Position numbers and translations under genes: made by a program. Shown here piece by piece: positions 35,355 to 46,683 of a DNA stretch of 64,000 nucleotides (the first letter of the stretch is position 1; each line of letters opens with the position of its first letter). The stretch lies in assembly GCA_037953625.1 (NCBI GenBank), contig CM075655.1:81371501-81435500 (forward strand), in the 5' to 3' direction. The notes under the pieces were generated by a model that saw only the letters and a program-made list of their open reading frames with translations, was not told where the DNA came from and made no database searches. Source of the stretch: Crotalaria pallida. Its lineage: Eukaryota; Streptophyta; Magnoliopsida; Fabales; Fabaceae.

Positions 35355-36407
35355 TGTAACACCCCGATTTTGATTCCCGAAAATATTGCATTTATTTATT
35401 ATTTATTAGTAAAAGTGAGGGTCAATTTTTTTTAATATATTCACAAAACATTCACGTACCAATATGATTTATTTTATTTCATTTATTTTCAAAACATCCT
35501 TCATTAATAACTAATTACCAAAAATAACTTTGCGCATTTTCTCATAAAGAAGTATCGTTGCCGTCTCACAAAATCGAGATGTCATAACACTCCCGTCACA
35601 TGCACAAATCATAAACTGAAATACTTCTTCGCATTTCAAACATTGTCAATAAGTTCACCAGTACCAGTAAATACATAAGTTTCCCAAAACAGTTTCCAAC
35701 AATACTTCAAACATAGTTATAAAACCATAAAATAATTATGGAAAATAATTATACTTAACAAATCATCATCATATAGAGTTAGGAGGATCTTTTTTTCCTA
35801 ATTATTTTCCTAAGTTTATGAAAATCAAGAATACACTTAGGAAAATTGGATCCTCCTAACAACACTTAGGAAAATAATTAAACTTAACAAATCATCATCA
35901 TGTATGCAAAATAAACTCATTTACCTAATTTTCATGCTTAAACCGAATTTAATCTCACATGCAAGAACAAAATTCAAACTTTTGTCAATCTAAAATCATT
36001 TATTCATTTTCCCTTGGTTTGGCTGAATTACACATATAAAAGCATATACATTTTTTTTATCAAACAAACACATGCACACACTTAGATTATTCATTTACTT
36101 CATCAAAAATCATACAACAAAATTTATTAAACTCACTTGCATGTTTTTCTCCTCAAAACCGTATAGCCAAAATAACAAAAATCAACACAAAAATTCATTC
36201 TTTCATGCATTCTCTTGTTAGAACTCTAAAATATACTAATCATACATCAAAGACCAAGAACTAATCACATGTATGAAGAAACAAAACCATTTTCCTCATT
36301 TTCTTGCTTAGGCCGTGACATGCAAAGAGAAAATGAAAGAAATTTTTGGAAATCAAATATACCAAAAACTCATAAACAATATTAACACACTTATATTCAA
36401 GCATTCC
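35355..36407 (-). repeat. 3' LTR of gypsy element G1, distal part
   Basis: It begins TGTAACACCCCGATTTTGAT and matches the other G1 LTR (62667 onwards) for about 400 bases. It then lacks the stretch containing the small LTR ORF. It is cut at 36408 by element G2, and the proximal part resumes at 54908. In transcript sense this is the end of the 3' LTR. Confidence 0.75.
35778..35860. mobile_element. 83-bp foldback element inside a 33-bp duplication
   Basis: GTTAGGAGGATC (35778-35789) and GATCCTCCTAAC (35849-35860) are exact inverted ends. GGAAAATAATTATACTTAAC and the following 13 bases (35740-35772) recur with one change at 35869-35901 on the other side. Confidence 0.6.
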
Positions 36408-38473
36408 TGTAACACCCCAAAATTTTAATCCCCGATTAATGAAATGTTAATTATAATTTAATTATAATTAATAGTTTCTATATTAATCCTTGATTAAAAT
36501 ATGTGTTTATATGACTAGCCTATGTGTGGAAATTATTTAATAAATAATTTAAATGCATAAAATGTGTATTTTGCATATTAGTTCCTGGGTTGGGACCTAG
36601 AAGCAATTATAGGAAATATTTTGGAGGGAAAGTAAATAAAATAATTATTTTTCAAAATCTGGGCAAAACACTCGAGTATTATTCAGAATACTCGAGTATT
36701 CTGGGTCAAACTGCACGAGTTAGTGCGTTTGGTGAGTCATAGCCAACGATTCCCCTCCGTTGACACGAATACTCCGCCAACAACAGCTCAATGCCTTCGT
36801 GTCGACCTGCATGAGTGTCCTCACTTCCTATTTAAGCTCATCTTCGACCCTTAGCTGAGAATTTTGGATCAAAGTAGCTTGGTTGATGAAATTAGGGTTC
36901 TGAGTTTGTACTCTTCAATTCTCCTTCTCTGTGTCAAATTGAAACACAAATCATACACGAATATAAAGCTTACATCTTGAGCTTTATATAAACACCAAAA
37001 TCGTGAGGATTGAGTGAGTGTGTTGGGAGAACGACAGCTTGGAAGTTGGAGTTATTCTGTCAAAGTTGGTTTCTGGAGCTTACTTGGAGATTAATTTCTG
37101 GTAAGCTCTCGAGCTCCTGAGTCTCAAACTCCATTCCTTTAGTTAGAACATGTTGTATAGAGTTTAGAAATCTAATTTTTCCCAATTCTTATCTCTGTTT
37201 CATGGGTGAACCAATTCGGTTTTGGTGGTGCACTCAAAACTGTCATGCATATGAAGCTCAAAGTGATTTCTGGGGTTGGAGCACTTTTCTTGGATTTCTT
37301 TCTGTTGATTCACGTCTGAGAGGTAAGGGGAAGTAATTATATTCACTAGATAGAGTTTAAATTCCATGAATTGTGTTAGAGAGCCACCAAGAGGCTCTAA
37401 GGGCTTAGATTGAATAGGAACCTTGGTTTGGAGACCAATCCATGCTCTAAAACTGTGTTGAGCAAGTTATGTATCATGCATGCAAGCTTAAATGAACTTT
37501 AATTCATGAGTATTGAGCTTATTCTGCAAATTGAGGTATTGAGTTGTGAAAATGTGTTTTAATGCATGATTACTGAATTCTCTGTCAAATCTGTGTTTTG
37601 ATATGAAATGAATGTTGTAACATGTTCAAATTATGTTGTATGAACTCTGTGGATCCCTGGAATGGACTAGAATTAAGTAGAAATGAAAATGTTATGTTAA
37701 AACCAGGTTTCAGTGTTATCTGCTACGAAACACTCGAGTAAAAGGCAGGGTACTCGAGTAAAATGCTTTCAAAACAATGTAAAATGAACAAGAACACTCG
37801 ATTATTTTGTTTGGTACTCGAGTATCGAGCATGACCTGAGGACAAGTTTAGGTCAAACACTCGAGTCATTCAAGGTCACTCGAGTATTCTGGAAATGTTC
37901 AAGAATACTCGAGTAACCCATGAACTACTCGAGTAAATTGTTGAATTGAAAACCCAAATCCTCAGAAAGTCATGAACACTCGAGTAGTCTTAAGAACACT
38001 CGAGTAATCTGGAAAAGTTGAGTAACACTCGAGTGTCCTGAAGTTTATTCGAGTAAATTGTTCAGAACCTGAAAACACCATTTTCAATTCTAACTTATTA
38101 AATTAAGGAATTATTAATATATAGTCCAAGGGATCAAGACTTAGAGAAATTGATTAATACAAAAAGATCGTTTGGTGACGGTCCTTTTTGATAAAAAAAA
38201 TAAGCCTAGGTGGCCTGTAAAGTATTAATCAACTTCCCTTAAGTCTAAAAGATAAAATGCATTCAATCTGGAGTTTGGATGGTAGGACGTATTTCATGTT
38301 TGTTAAACATGTGGAGGGCATCTGGGAGTGCCAATACGCATGCTTGATGACACGTTGTTGACGTGGTCGGCTTAGTGGATGCCGATATGGATATATCGTT
38401 TGGATGACGATCCGTTTGGATGACGGGATATGCTCGGGTGGCATGGATACCAAGCTTGTCGTGTACATTCTAG
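36408..38473 (+). repeat. 5' LTR of gypsy element G2, first part
   Basis: It begins TGTAACACCCCAAAATTTTA, the same as the other G2 LTR at 50103, and runs parallel to it at high identity. It is interrupted at 38474 by the copia element and resumes at 48963/48968. It carries seven palindrome pairs of core CTCGAG or a one-base variant: at 36671/36691, 37733/37753, 37797/37817, 37860/37879, 37908/37928, 37979/37999 and 38028/38048. Confidence 0.85.
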
Positions 38474-40016
38474 TGTTGGAAACCAACAAGCGGCTCAATA
38501 TAGTCTAGAGGGGGGGTGAATAGAATATTGAAGCCTTATTACAAATTTTTCGTCCACCTAAGAGAATGATTTTATGAAAATAAATTTTCTTAAAATTTCA
38601 AGTCAGATTACTCGAGTAACTCAAGACTTCACTCGAGTAATACGCAAGCAAAAATAATTTCACTCGAGTATTCAGCAAATCACTCGAGTATTACGAAAGC
38701 TATTTTTAAATCACTCGAGTAACAGAAAACCTACTCGAGTATTGTTCATAAACTGAAAGCAGATTACTCGAGTGACAAGAACTTTACTCGAGTAAACTGG
38801 GTAAAATTCAATTAAAACTCAGTTTTCAATGGAGTTCTTCAAGAATAACAATGCTATGATGATTCAACAAATTATGAATGATTAATATGAACAATTTCAA
38901 GTAATATTAACATGCAATTTTAGATCAATTGAGTAGAATTAAGAAAACCCCAATTCTAACCTAAAAATGCAATTGTTAATGAATTAATACAATACAAGGA
39001 ATGAAAATAAAAGAGACACAAGGATTTATCCTGGTTCACTTTCACCCACTTGAAAGCTACTCCAGTCCCCTCTTGAATCAAGAGAGATTCTTCACTAGAA
39101 ATCTTAAAATGTAGATTTTACAATGTTTTAAGATGCAACTAGATTCTTAGTTCTCCTATCTTAAAACCCAACTCAAAGTGTGTACCAAACACTTTGATCT
39201 AATCTACCCCTTTTGAGTATTCTAGATTTCCTTGCTAATTGATTGAAGATGCTTCCAACCAATCCTCTTTTCTTGCTTTGATTTGATCCTCAAAGTCTTC
39301 CTTGTGAGATTCTTCACTTGTGTTGAAACTTCAATGATGCAATCATAAATTGCAAATCTTCAACAACCACTAAGAACAAAAATTATGATCTCAAGAATAT
39401 TTGAACAATGAGAGAAATAGAGTGAAGAATGAAAAGTTTCTTGTTGAATCTTGATAGCTCTTGAAAGATGTAAAAAGCTCTTGAATTGCTTTTGAAAGTG
39501 TATAGAAAATTGTAAGAATGAATGTGTATTCCTTTGTGAAAGAGAAAATTAAGTCCTTTTATAATTTTCCAAACACTGATTGAATTACTCGAGTAAACCA
39601 TATAACTTCACTCGATTAAAACATGTCAGATTAAGTTACTCGAGTGATGTGTAAACCATTACTCGATTAACCTGTCATGACATAAATTACTCGAGTGACC
39701 CAATACTCATTACTCGAGTGAACTGATCAGAATCTGAATAAAAACAAGGTTTTTCTAAAAGGATTTTCACAAAACTTTTAATAGAGCCATTTAATCAAGA
39801 TTTAAAGTATCTTCACTCTTAATCAAACATTATTTAAATATTCTTAAAATCACCTAAGCTACCCACACCAATGAGATGCATTGCATAAAAATAAAGATTA
39901 CATTGAAATAGAATTAATAAAAATCCTAATTCTAATCTTCATGTGGTGTAGCTTGCTTGTTGCCAATGTTGTTGCTTGGAGAGAGATTGTTAGCATCAAA
40001 ACATGAGAATCCTACA
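38474..40016 (-). repeat. 3' LTR of the copia element
   Basis: It matches 47420-48962 almost base for base. It contains two palindrome clusters: four pairs around 38595-38795 and three pairs around 39587-39721. Short ORFs in it are not supported. Confidence 0.92.
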
Positions 40017-40017
40017 A

Positions 40018-40031
40018 ACTCCCCCTTTTTG
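40018..40031 (-). promoter_or_regulatory. Polypurine tract of the copia element
   Basis: The minus strand reads CAAAAAGGGGGAG just before the 3' LTR, the primer site for plus-strand synthesis. Two more similar tracts lie nearby (CTCCCCCTAAATG near 40078 and CTCCCCCTTTTGG near 40152), consistent with the multiple tracts reported for SIRE elements. Confidence 0.75.
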
Positions 40032-40483
40032 ATGATGACAAACCTCCTTTACAAATAAGCACTAAGTTTTAACATACTCCCCCTAAATGTAAAACACCTA
40101 GGAAAAATATAATAAAACTTAACCTACAAGAACAACATCAACAAAATATTCTCCCCCTTTTGGCATCATTAAAAAGATAAGAATTTTGAGAAAAGTCCTT
40201 TGCCAAAAGTTGAAGGTAAGTAGTTCACAATGGTATAAAAAAATATAACAATAAAGATAATACCAAAATAAACCACAATAGTGCCACAACAAATAAAAAC
40301 GTACAACGAATATAGCACCATAATCCATAGTATCAGAGTATCATACTATGCAGCAAATCATAGCAGATAATCAAAACGAAACTAACAAAACTAGACCATA
40401 CACATGGTCCTAAAACATAGTAGCAACAGAGTCATAAACATGAAACAGAAACAATCAGCAAAACATCATCAGCATCCACAGGT

Positions 40484-41896
40484 CTAGGAATCAGGTGGAG
40501 GAGGAGGGAAATGGTGAGAAAATAGGCCAGAGATATAATCCATTAAACGATGCTCCATGGCAATATTCTTCACATCCTGTCTCATCTCCAACTGAGCGAA
40601 TTGAGCATTGATGTGTTCAACCAATGACTCATGAGCAGCCTGTGCATCAAATGGAGTACCAAGATTGTCCAAATTGATATAGTCCTCAACACGATCAGTA
40701 TCCATCGGATCAGTAGAAGAAGGAGGAGCAGAAGAAGATGCACCAGCCCTATCACCAAGTAAAGTCCTTTTCCTAGAACCCGAAGCTCTTGCAGTCTTTG
40801 CAGCTTCAGCCATTTCCTTAATCTGTGATTTCCATAACCAAGTGCGACTTTCCCTATGCCAAGCAATTTTTATATAACTAATGTGTGAATCATTAAGACA
40901 CCAGTTATTTTTCTTTTCCGTCACAGCTGGCTCATCATCAGGGATTGGAACACGATAATACCTCATGATTTTGGTAACATGCATAGGATATGGCAAGAAT
41001 TGGGTAGGAGGAGATTGAGCAGCAGCTTCCATACGAGCTAAAAACATTTTATTCCAATTCATCTCATATCTCTTTTTGATCCCATGAAACAAAATAAGAT
41101 CATCATCTCCCAATTGTGCATAATTTTGATTACATTTCGGAATCAAACAATAAGAGACAATGTACATGAGCACTCTATCCACAGCATGCAAAGGTGATAC
41201 AGTTCTAGTAGTCCTATCACTCCAAGATTCACCAGTACGCAACAAATCAGTATAAATCTTATTAGTATCCACATCCAAATCCAGACAGTCATCATCACCA
41301 ATAAAAGTTCCCTTGTTTTCTAAACCAAACAACATTGTCAAATCTTCAGGCTTTATAACAAAATGATGTCCTCTAACCATTGATTGATACTCACCATCTA
41401 GCTTAGTAAAATTCTGATAAAATTGTCTGACAAGCCTAGGGTAATAATGAGTCTCAAATTCTAAAAACCTCTTCAAATTCTGAAATTCTAAATCCTCTAC
41501 AAATGGAAATTGCTCCTTATGCAACCAAGCAAATTTAACATACCGTGTAAGACCAAAAGAGCGATTGATAAATGTCGGTTCCCGCAAGTCTCGGTTGATT
41601 CCAGAAAACCAGGGGTCATTACGGCCTGCTCCTTGCTTTGCTTTCTTTCTAGGAGGTTGAGATAGTGAGGAAGAAGCCATTGATTCAGAAAGTGCAGATT
41701 CGGTTTTGGGGTTAGGGTTTTGGTTTGGGAATTTTCGGATTTTGAGTATAAATGGTGAAATTGATGAATGAAATGAGTAGAAATGATGATATAATGATGA
41801 AATATGGAAGAAATTTGTATGATTTGTGAAGTTTTGTGGCTGAGAATGATGATTTGATGAAGAACCGTATGAGAGAGAAGAGAGAAATACGAACAA
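40484..41896 (-). CDS. Third ORF of the copia element, plant-transposon-protein family
   Basis: This is an open frame of 470 codons between pol and the 3' LTR, where SIRE elements carry an envelope-like ORF. The likely native start is the internal MASSSLSQPPRKKAKQGAG (Met at about residue 73), with a basic PRKKAKQ stretch resembling a nuclear signal. The central part (FINRSFGLTRYVKFAWLHKE, MVRGHHFVIKPEDLTMLFGL) resembles the family labelled putative plant transposon protein. The C-terminal third has a low-complexity SSAPPSSTDPMDTD linker and a Glu/Gln-rich region that could be helical, then PPPPP. I see no signal peptide on the native start and no clear membrane segment, so an envelope role is not supported. 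The function is unknown. The frame is intact. Confidence 0.7.
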   Translation of the reverse strand: MFVFLSSLSYGSSSNHHSQPQNFTNHTNFFHISSLYHHFYSFHSSISPFILKIRKFPNQNPNPKTESALSESMASSSLSQPPRKKAKQGAGRNDPWFSGINRDLREPTFINRSFGLTRYVKFAWLHKEQFPFVEDLEFQNLKRFLEFETHYYPRLVRQFYQNFTKLDGEYQSMVRGHHFVIKPEDLTMLFGLENKGTFIGDDDCLDLDVDTNKIYTDLLRTGESWSDRTTRTVSPLHAVDRVLMYIVSYCLIPKCNQNYAQLGDDDLILFHGIKKRYEMNWNKMFLARMEAAAQSPPTQFLPYPMHVTKIMRYYRVPIPDDEPAVTEKKNNWCLNDSHISYIKIAWHRESRTWLWKSQIKEMAEAAKTARASGSRKRTLLGDRAGASSSAPPSSTDPMDTDRVEDYINLDNLGTPFDAQAAHESLVEHINAQFAQLEMRQDVKNIAMEHRLMDYISGLFSHHFPPPPPDS

Positions 41897-41954
41897 GAGA
41901 GAGAAGAAGGCGTGAAAATGATGCAGTTTTCAACAGTTCAGATTTTAAAATCAC

Positions 41955-42200
41955 GTAAGTTACTCGAGTGATGTTCATGCGTTACTCGAGTGATTCGAGC
42001 AGTAATCGAGTGAAAAGAAATGTTACTCGAGTATGCCGAAGATTAAAAAATTTTTACTCGAGTGATGGATGAACTAATCGAGTGATACGAAAGTCATTTT
42101 AAAATTAATCGAGTGACAAACAGAATTAATCGAGTAATACGAAAGAGATTTTAAAATTACTCGAGTGAAATATCTGTTACTCGAGTGAACTGTCCAGAAT
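41955..42200. repeat. Palindrome-pair array between pol and ORF3
   Basis: About twelve CTCGAG or ATCGAG cores, each flanked by TA- or TG-type bases, occur with repeat distances of 20-22 bp within pairs. The linkers share no sequence apart from the palindromes. It lies in the untranslated gap upstream of ORF3. Confidence 0.85.
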
Positions 42201-42436
42201 TTAAAAAATTTCAATTTTTCATGCAAAAACATTTTTCATACACAACCACATAGAAACACTTAGCATTTAGCAAGTAACACACATACAAATAAAGCAATTA
42301 ACATATTATAGAAAACATACACACATAACTACATATCACAAAAAAAATAAGAAACACTTTAATAAGATACAACAACTCAAAATACAAATCACATTGAAAT
42401 AGGCTTGAAGGTGATTTCGAAAAGCATCAAATACAA

Positions 42437-45400
42437 TTAGCTAATAGTTGATTCATCAAAAATACCAAGTTCTCTTCGAATTTTATAAAATGTGTCCCTT
42501 GGTAATGGTTTTGTAAAGATATCAGCTAATTGATCCGAAGTTTGAACAAACTCAATAACACAATCACCTTTTTGAACATGATCTCTCAAAAAGTGATGCC
42601 TAATTTCAATATGCTTTGTCCTTGAGTGTAATACTGGATTTTTAGTCAAATTAATTGCCGAAGTGTTATCACACTTTATAGGGATTTTTGTCAAATTTAA
42701 ACCAAAGTCAGATAATTGTTGTTTCATCCATAAAATTTGTGCACAACAACTACCTGCAGCTATGTATTCGGCCTCCGCGGTTGATAAAGCAACACAGTTT
42801 TGCTTTTTGGAAAACCACGATACAAGTGAATTACCAATTAAATGGCATGTTCCGCTTGTACTTTTTCGCTCAACTTTACAACCAGCAAAGTCAGAGTCCG
42901 AATAACCTATAAGTTTTAGAAAAGCATCCCTAGGATAATAAAGTCCAGTATTCGTTGTACCCTTTAAGTATTTCATAATTCTTTTGACAGCAGTTAGATG
43001 CGACTCTTTCGGTTTTGCTTGAAAACGTGCACACATACATACACTAAACATGATGTCAGGCCTAGATGCAGTTAAGTATAACAAACTACCAATAATACCA
43101 CGATACTTCGTTACCTCTACCGCTTTTCCAGCCTCATCTTGATCTAGGTAGCATGCAACGCTCATTGGTGTAGAAGCGGATTTGCACGAATCCATCCCAA
43201 AACGTTTGAGAAGCTCTCTACAATATTTACTCTGATGAATATAAATGCCATCATTAAGCTGCTTTATTTGAAGGCCAAGAAAGAATGTAAGCTCTCCCAT
43301 CATCGACATCTCGAATTCGCTTTGCATCAAGTCTGAAAACTTCTTACACAAGTTATCATTAGTAGCACCAAATATAATATCGTCAACATATATTTGAACC
43401 AATAAAATATCCTTACCGGAACGTTCAATAAAAAGTGTAGTGTCAACAGTGCCTCGTTTAAAACCTTTTTGTAATAAAAAATTGCTTAGTCGGTCGTACC
43501 AAGCTCTAGGAGCTTGTTTCAAACCGTACAAAGCCTTTTTCAGTTTGAAAACGTATTCCGGATGCTCAAAACTCTCGAATCCGGGAGGTTGTGACACGTA
43601 AACTTCCTCTTGAATGTATCCGTTAAGAAAGGCGCTCTTAACATCCATTTGATACAATTTAAAATTCATTATCGAAGCAAAAGCGAGAAGAATACGAATA
43701 GCTTCTAGTCTAGCAACAGGAGCATATGTCTCATCGTAATCGATTCCTTCTTCTTGACTATAACCTTGTGCTACCAACCTAGCTTTATTCCTAACAATAA
43801 TACCCGATTCATCTAACTTATTCCTATAGATCCACCGAGTACCAATTACAGGACGATCATCGGGTTTTGGCACAAGCTCCCAAACTTGGTTTCTTTCAAA
43901 TTGATTTAATTCATCTTGCATGGCCATAATCCAATGATCATCTTGAAGAGCCTCTTTGATACTCTTAGGTTCTATTTGAGATACAAAGGCAACATAATAA
44001 CAAAAATTATTTAAAGTGCGTCGGGTTACCACTCCCTTCGCAATGTCACCTAAGATGTTAGAAATCGGATGATTTTTGTTTGATTTCCAAGCTATTGGTA
44101 ATTGAGGTTGAATCTCTTGTGCTAAGTCTTTATCTTGTGCTTGCACCTCTCCATCTTCAATTTGATTCTCTTCCATTTGTTGTGGTGTTGACTTCTCATG
44201 ATCCAAAAATGTACCTATATTATCAACATCACACGAAACAACACAATCTCCTTTCGAAGATTCATCAAATACAACATGCACGGATTCCTCAACTGTTAAT
44301 GTTCTTTTATTGTAGACTCTATATGCTTTGCTATGAGTTGAATAACCTATGAATATGCCTTCGTCGGCTTTGGAGTCAAACTTGCCGACTGGTTCCTTTC
44401 CGTTATTTAAAACAAACACCTTACACCCAAAAACATGAAAATGTGAAATATTTGGCTTTCGCCCTTTTAAAAGTTCATAAGGTGTTTTATTTAAATGCGG
44501 ACGAATAAGAACCCTATTAAGCACATAACAAGCAGTGTTTACTGCATCGGCCCAAAAATATTTAGGAACATTTGATTCTATCAACATAGTACGAGCAAGT
44601 TCCACTAATATTCTATTTTTCCTTTCTACAACTCCGTTTTGCTCCGGAGTCTTAGGGGCCGAAAATTGATGATCAATACCAAACTTATCACAAAACGCAT
44701 CAATCCTAGTGTTTTCAAACTCACCTCCGTGGTCACTTCTAATAGACACAATTTTAAAACTTAGTTGATTTTGGATGAGTTTGGCAAACTTTTTAAAACA
44801 TTTATAAACTTCACTTTTTGCGGATAAAAATAAAGTCCATGTGAATCTAGTAAAATCGTCTACTAAAACAAATCCATAGTAATTGCCACCTAAACTTTTA
44901 ATTTGTGAAGGGCCAAACAAATCCATATGGATTAGCTCCAAAGGCTTTGTTGTGCTTATCACATTTTTAGGTTTAAAAGAACTTTTAACTTGCTTGCACT
45001 TTTGACAAGAGTCACAAATGCCATCAAGCTTAAAGTTTAGTTTAGGCAAACCAATCACTAAATCTTTTCGCAAAAGTTTGTTTAATTGATTCACATTCAC
45101 ATGAGCAATTCGTCTATGCCAAAGACGAATTTCATCATCAAAAGATTTAAAACATTTTGAAAATAGTGAAGTTATCTCATCCAAATCAATTAAGTAAGTG
45201 TTATTAGAGCGACGACCAACAAACTTAACACTATCATCTATAGAAGACTTAATGAAGCATAATTCCGGAGTAAAAGTCACATAATTGCCCATATCGCATA
45301 GTTGGCTTATACTAAGCAAGTTGTGTTCTAAGCCTTCTACGTATAGGACATTTTCTATGACAAGGTTAGATACGTTACCGATCTTCCCGACTCCTAGAAT

Positions 45401-45541
45401 TTTGCCCTTGTTGTTGTCACCGTATGTCACAAATCCACCATTTTTCGGAGTAAGTTCCATGAAGTGCGTTTTGTCTCCCGTCATGTGTCTCGAACAACCA
45501 CTATCCAAGTACCATTTGTGCTCTTTGGTTCGAAGACACAC
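42437..45541 (-). CDS. pol: Copia pol polyprotein (PR-IN-RT-RNase H)
   Basis: An intact frame of 1034 codons. In order: aspartic protease motif [10 protein letters not shown] near residue 14; GAG-pre-integrase zinc finger (HRRIAHVN ... CDSCQKCK) around 140-190; integrase core with [14 protein letters not shown] and [12 protein letters not shown] around 205-310; reverse transcriptase with [28 protein letters not shown] and YVDDIIFGA around 560-740; RNase H with [21 protein letters not shown] and [12 protein letters not shown] around 870-960. It copies element RNA and inserts the DNA. No frameshift or premature stop is seen inside. It starts one frame away from the gag portion, just after the gag stop at 45556, and an AG acceptor-like TTGTAG lies directly before it. 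Expression may therefore need frameshifting, read-through or splicing. Confidence 0.93.
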   Translation of the reverse strand: MCLRTKEHKWYLDSGCSRHMTGDKTHFMELTPKNGGFVTYGDNNKGKILGVGKIGNVSNLVIENVLYVEGLEHNLLSISQLCDMGNYVTFTPELCFIKSSIDDSVKFVGRRSNNTYLIDLDEITSLFSKCFKSFDDEIRLWHRRIAHVNVNQLNKLLRKDLVIGLPKLNFKLDGICDSCQKCKQVKSSFKPKNVISTTKPLELIHMDLFGPSQIKSLGGNYYGFVLVDDFTRFTWTLFLSAKSEVYKCFKKFAKLIQNQLSFKIVSIRSDHGGEFENTRIDAFCDKFGIDHQFSAPKTPEQNGVVERKNRILVELARTMLIESNVPKYFWADAVNTACYVLNRVLIRPHLNKTPYELLKGRKPNISHFHVFGCKVFVLNNGKEPVGKFDSKADEGIFIGYSTHSKAYRVYNKRTLTVEESVHVVFDESSKGDCVVSCDVDNIGTFLDHEKSTPQQMEENQIEDGEVQAQDKDLAQEIQPQLPIAWKSNKNHPISNILGDIAKGVVTRRTLNNFCYYVAFVSQIEPKSIKEALQDDHWIMAMQDELNQFERNQVWELVPKPDDRPVIGTRWIYRNKLDESGIIVRNKARLVAQGYSQEEGIDYDETYAPVARLEAIRILLAFASIMNFKLYQMDVKSAFLNGYIQEEVYVSQPPGFESFEHPEYVFKLKKALYGLKQAPRAWYDRLSNFLLQKGFKRGTVDTTLFIERSGKDILLVQIYVDDIIFGATNDNLCKKFSDLMQSEFEMSMMGELTFFLGLQIKQLNDGIYIHQSKYCRELLKRFGMDSCKSASTPMSVACYLDQDEAGKAVEVTKYRGIIGSLLYLTASRPDIMFSVCMCARFQAKPKESHLTAVKRIMKYLKGTTNTGLYYPRDAFLKLIGYSDSDFAGCKVERKSTSGTCHLIGNSLVSWFSKKQNCVALSTAEAEYIAAGSCCAQILWMKQQLSDFGLNLTKIPIKCDNTSAINLTKNPVLHSRTKHIEIRHHFLRDHVQKGDCVIEFVQTSDQLADIFTKPLPRDTFYKIRRELGIFDESTIS

Positions 45542-45555
45542 CTACAAGAAAGATA

Positions 45556-46683
45556 TCATTTGGTTGACTTAGGTACCCAAGTGGTCTTGGGTCCTTTGTT
45601 GTTAGCATGGGGAGAAGTCCCCTTAACAATCCAAATATATTCTCCGCTTGGTATACCAAATTTCTTTATATTACATTTATTTGTGGTATGCCCAAAGATC
45701 CCACAATAATGGCAAGTTGGGTTTTTAGAAATCTTATTCTTTGAAAATCCACCAACTTTGCGATAATTGCGTTTCTTAGGTTTAGTATAGCCAAGACCGG
45801 ATCTATTGCTATTGTTCCTTTGAGTTGAAAGCAAATGATCTAATGAAGTATCTCCTTTCATGAGCCTTGCAAGTCGATCATTCAAATTAAAAACTTCTTT
45901 TTCCAAAGACTGGCAATTTTCACAAGATGGAGTCTCATTTGATTTCAATTCACAATTGCATGTAGAGTTTGCATAAATGAGTTCAAGAGTTTCATTTTGA
46001 AGCTTAAGTTCTTCTAAATCTTCTTGAAGTTCTATTATCTTTTCATGTTGCTTCATTATGAAATTCTTTCTTTCAACATTTATTTTAGCAAGTTTCTTCA
46101 ACTCTTTATGCATCTCTACATACACATTGTACAACTCATTGAATGAAGGAGAATTAGAACTAGAGCTAGCATCGGAAAGATAATCTACCTCATTGACGTT
46201 GTCACTTGATTTAATGCTCGAAGATTCCTCTTCATCAAGCTTCGTCATCAAACATAGATTTGCAAGTTCTTCATCATCCGATGAGCTAGATGTTGATTGA
46301 CTCTCCTCTTCATCCCATACTATGTAAGCCCTTTTTCCTTTAGATGAGTTGAACTTAGAGTTGTCGTCACCTTCTGACTTCTTAGAATGAGTTGGGCATT
46401 TTGATCGATAGTGACCAAGCTTTCCACACCCATGACACTTGATGTGATCCTTGTTAGTCTTATTTCTTGGTTGTGAGTCCTTAGAATCTCTTTGTCTATT
46501 TTTATTAAAGTTTCCCTTTTTCTTAAAGAACCTACCAAGCTTTTTAACTAGCAAGCCAAGGGTCTCATCCTCTATATCGGAGTCCGAATCATCCACTTGA
46601 GAGTTTTCCTCTTGAGCCTTAAGAGATTTTGAAGTTGATTCAAGAGCAATCCCCTTTTTCTTTCTATCGGCCTCTTCATTCAT
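45556..46683 (-). CDS. gag: Copia gag, second part with zinc knuckles
   Basis: A frame of 375 codons beginning [17 protein letters not shown]. It has a CCHC knuckle [14 protein letters not shown] around residue 84, a Ser/Asp/Glu-rich region, a helical Lys/Glu-rich stretch around 190-245 and a second knuckle [14 protein letters not shown] around 324. It ends in TTWVPKSTK. It overlaps the upstream gag frame by four bases (ATGA). The nucleocapsid part binds RNA. The frame break relative to the first part may be a mutation or an assembly error. Confidence 0.85.
   Translation of the reverse strand: MNEEADRKKKGIALESTSKSLKAQEENSQVDDSDSDIEDETLGLLVKKLGRFFKKKGNFNKNRQRDSKDSQPRNKTNKDHIKCHGCGKLGHYRSKCPTHSKKSEGDDNSKFNSSKGKRAYIVWDEEESQSTSSSSDDEELANLCLMTKLDEEESSSIKSSDNVNEVDYLSDASSSSNSPSFNELYNVYVEMHKELKKLAKINVERKNFIMKQHEKIIELQEDLEELKLQNETLELIYANSTCNCELKSNETPSCENCQSLEKEVFNLNDRLARLMKGDTSLDHLLSTQRNNSNRSGLGYTKPKKRNYRKVGGFSKNKISKNPTCHYCGIFGHTTNKCNIKKFGIPSGEYIWIVKGTSPHANNKGPKTTWVPKSTK

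Noticed and set aside
37104..37112. Extra CTCGAG at GCTCTCGAGCTCC in the G2 LTR
   Set aside because: It lacks the TA/CA flanks and has no partner 20 bp away, so it was not counted as part of the palindrome system.
37731..38060. CRISPR-like look of regularly spaced short palindromic repeats
   Set aside because: This is plant LTR sequence. Repeats are 6-10 bp with 14-bp gaps and occur in separated pairs, not in a regular array with long spacers, and there are no cas genes.
38229..38498. 89-codon minus-strand ORF in the G2 LTR (related one at 51922-52161)
   Set aside because: It is antisense to the LTR and differs in length between the copies; no domain.
39383..39601. 72-codon ORF in the copia LTR (also at 48329-48547)
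   Set aside because: It is repeated only because the LTR is repeated; it has a residue change between copies and no recognisable domain.
40484..41896. Calling the third copia ORF an envelope protein
   Set aside because: The position fits, but no signal peptide, fusion peptide or membrane anchor is evident on the likely native start.
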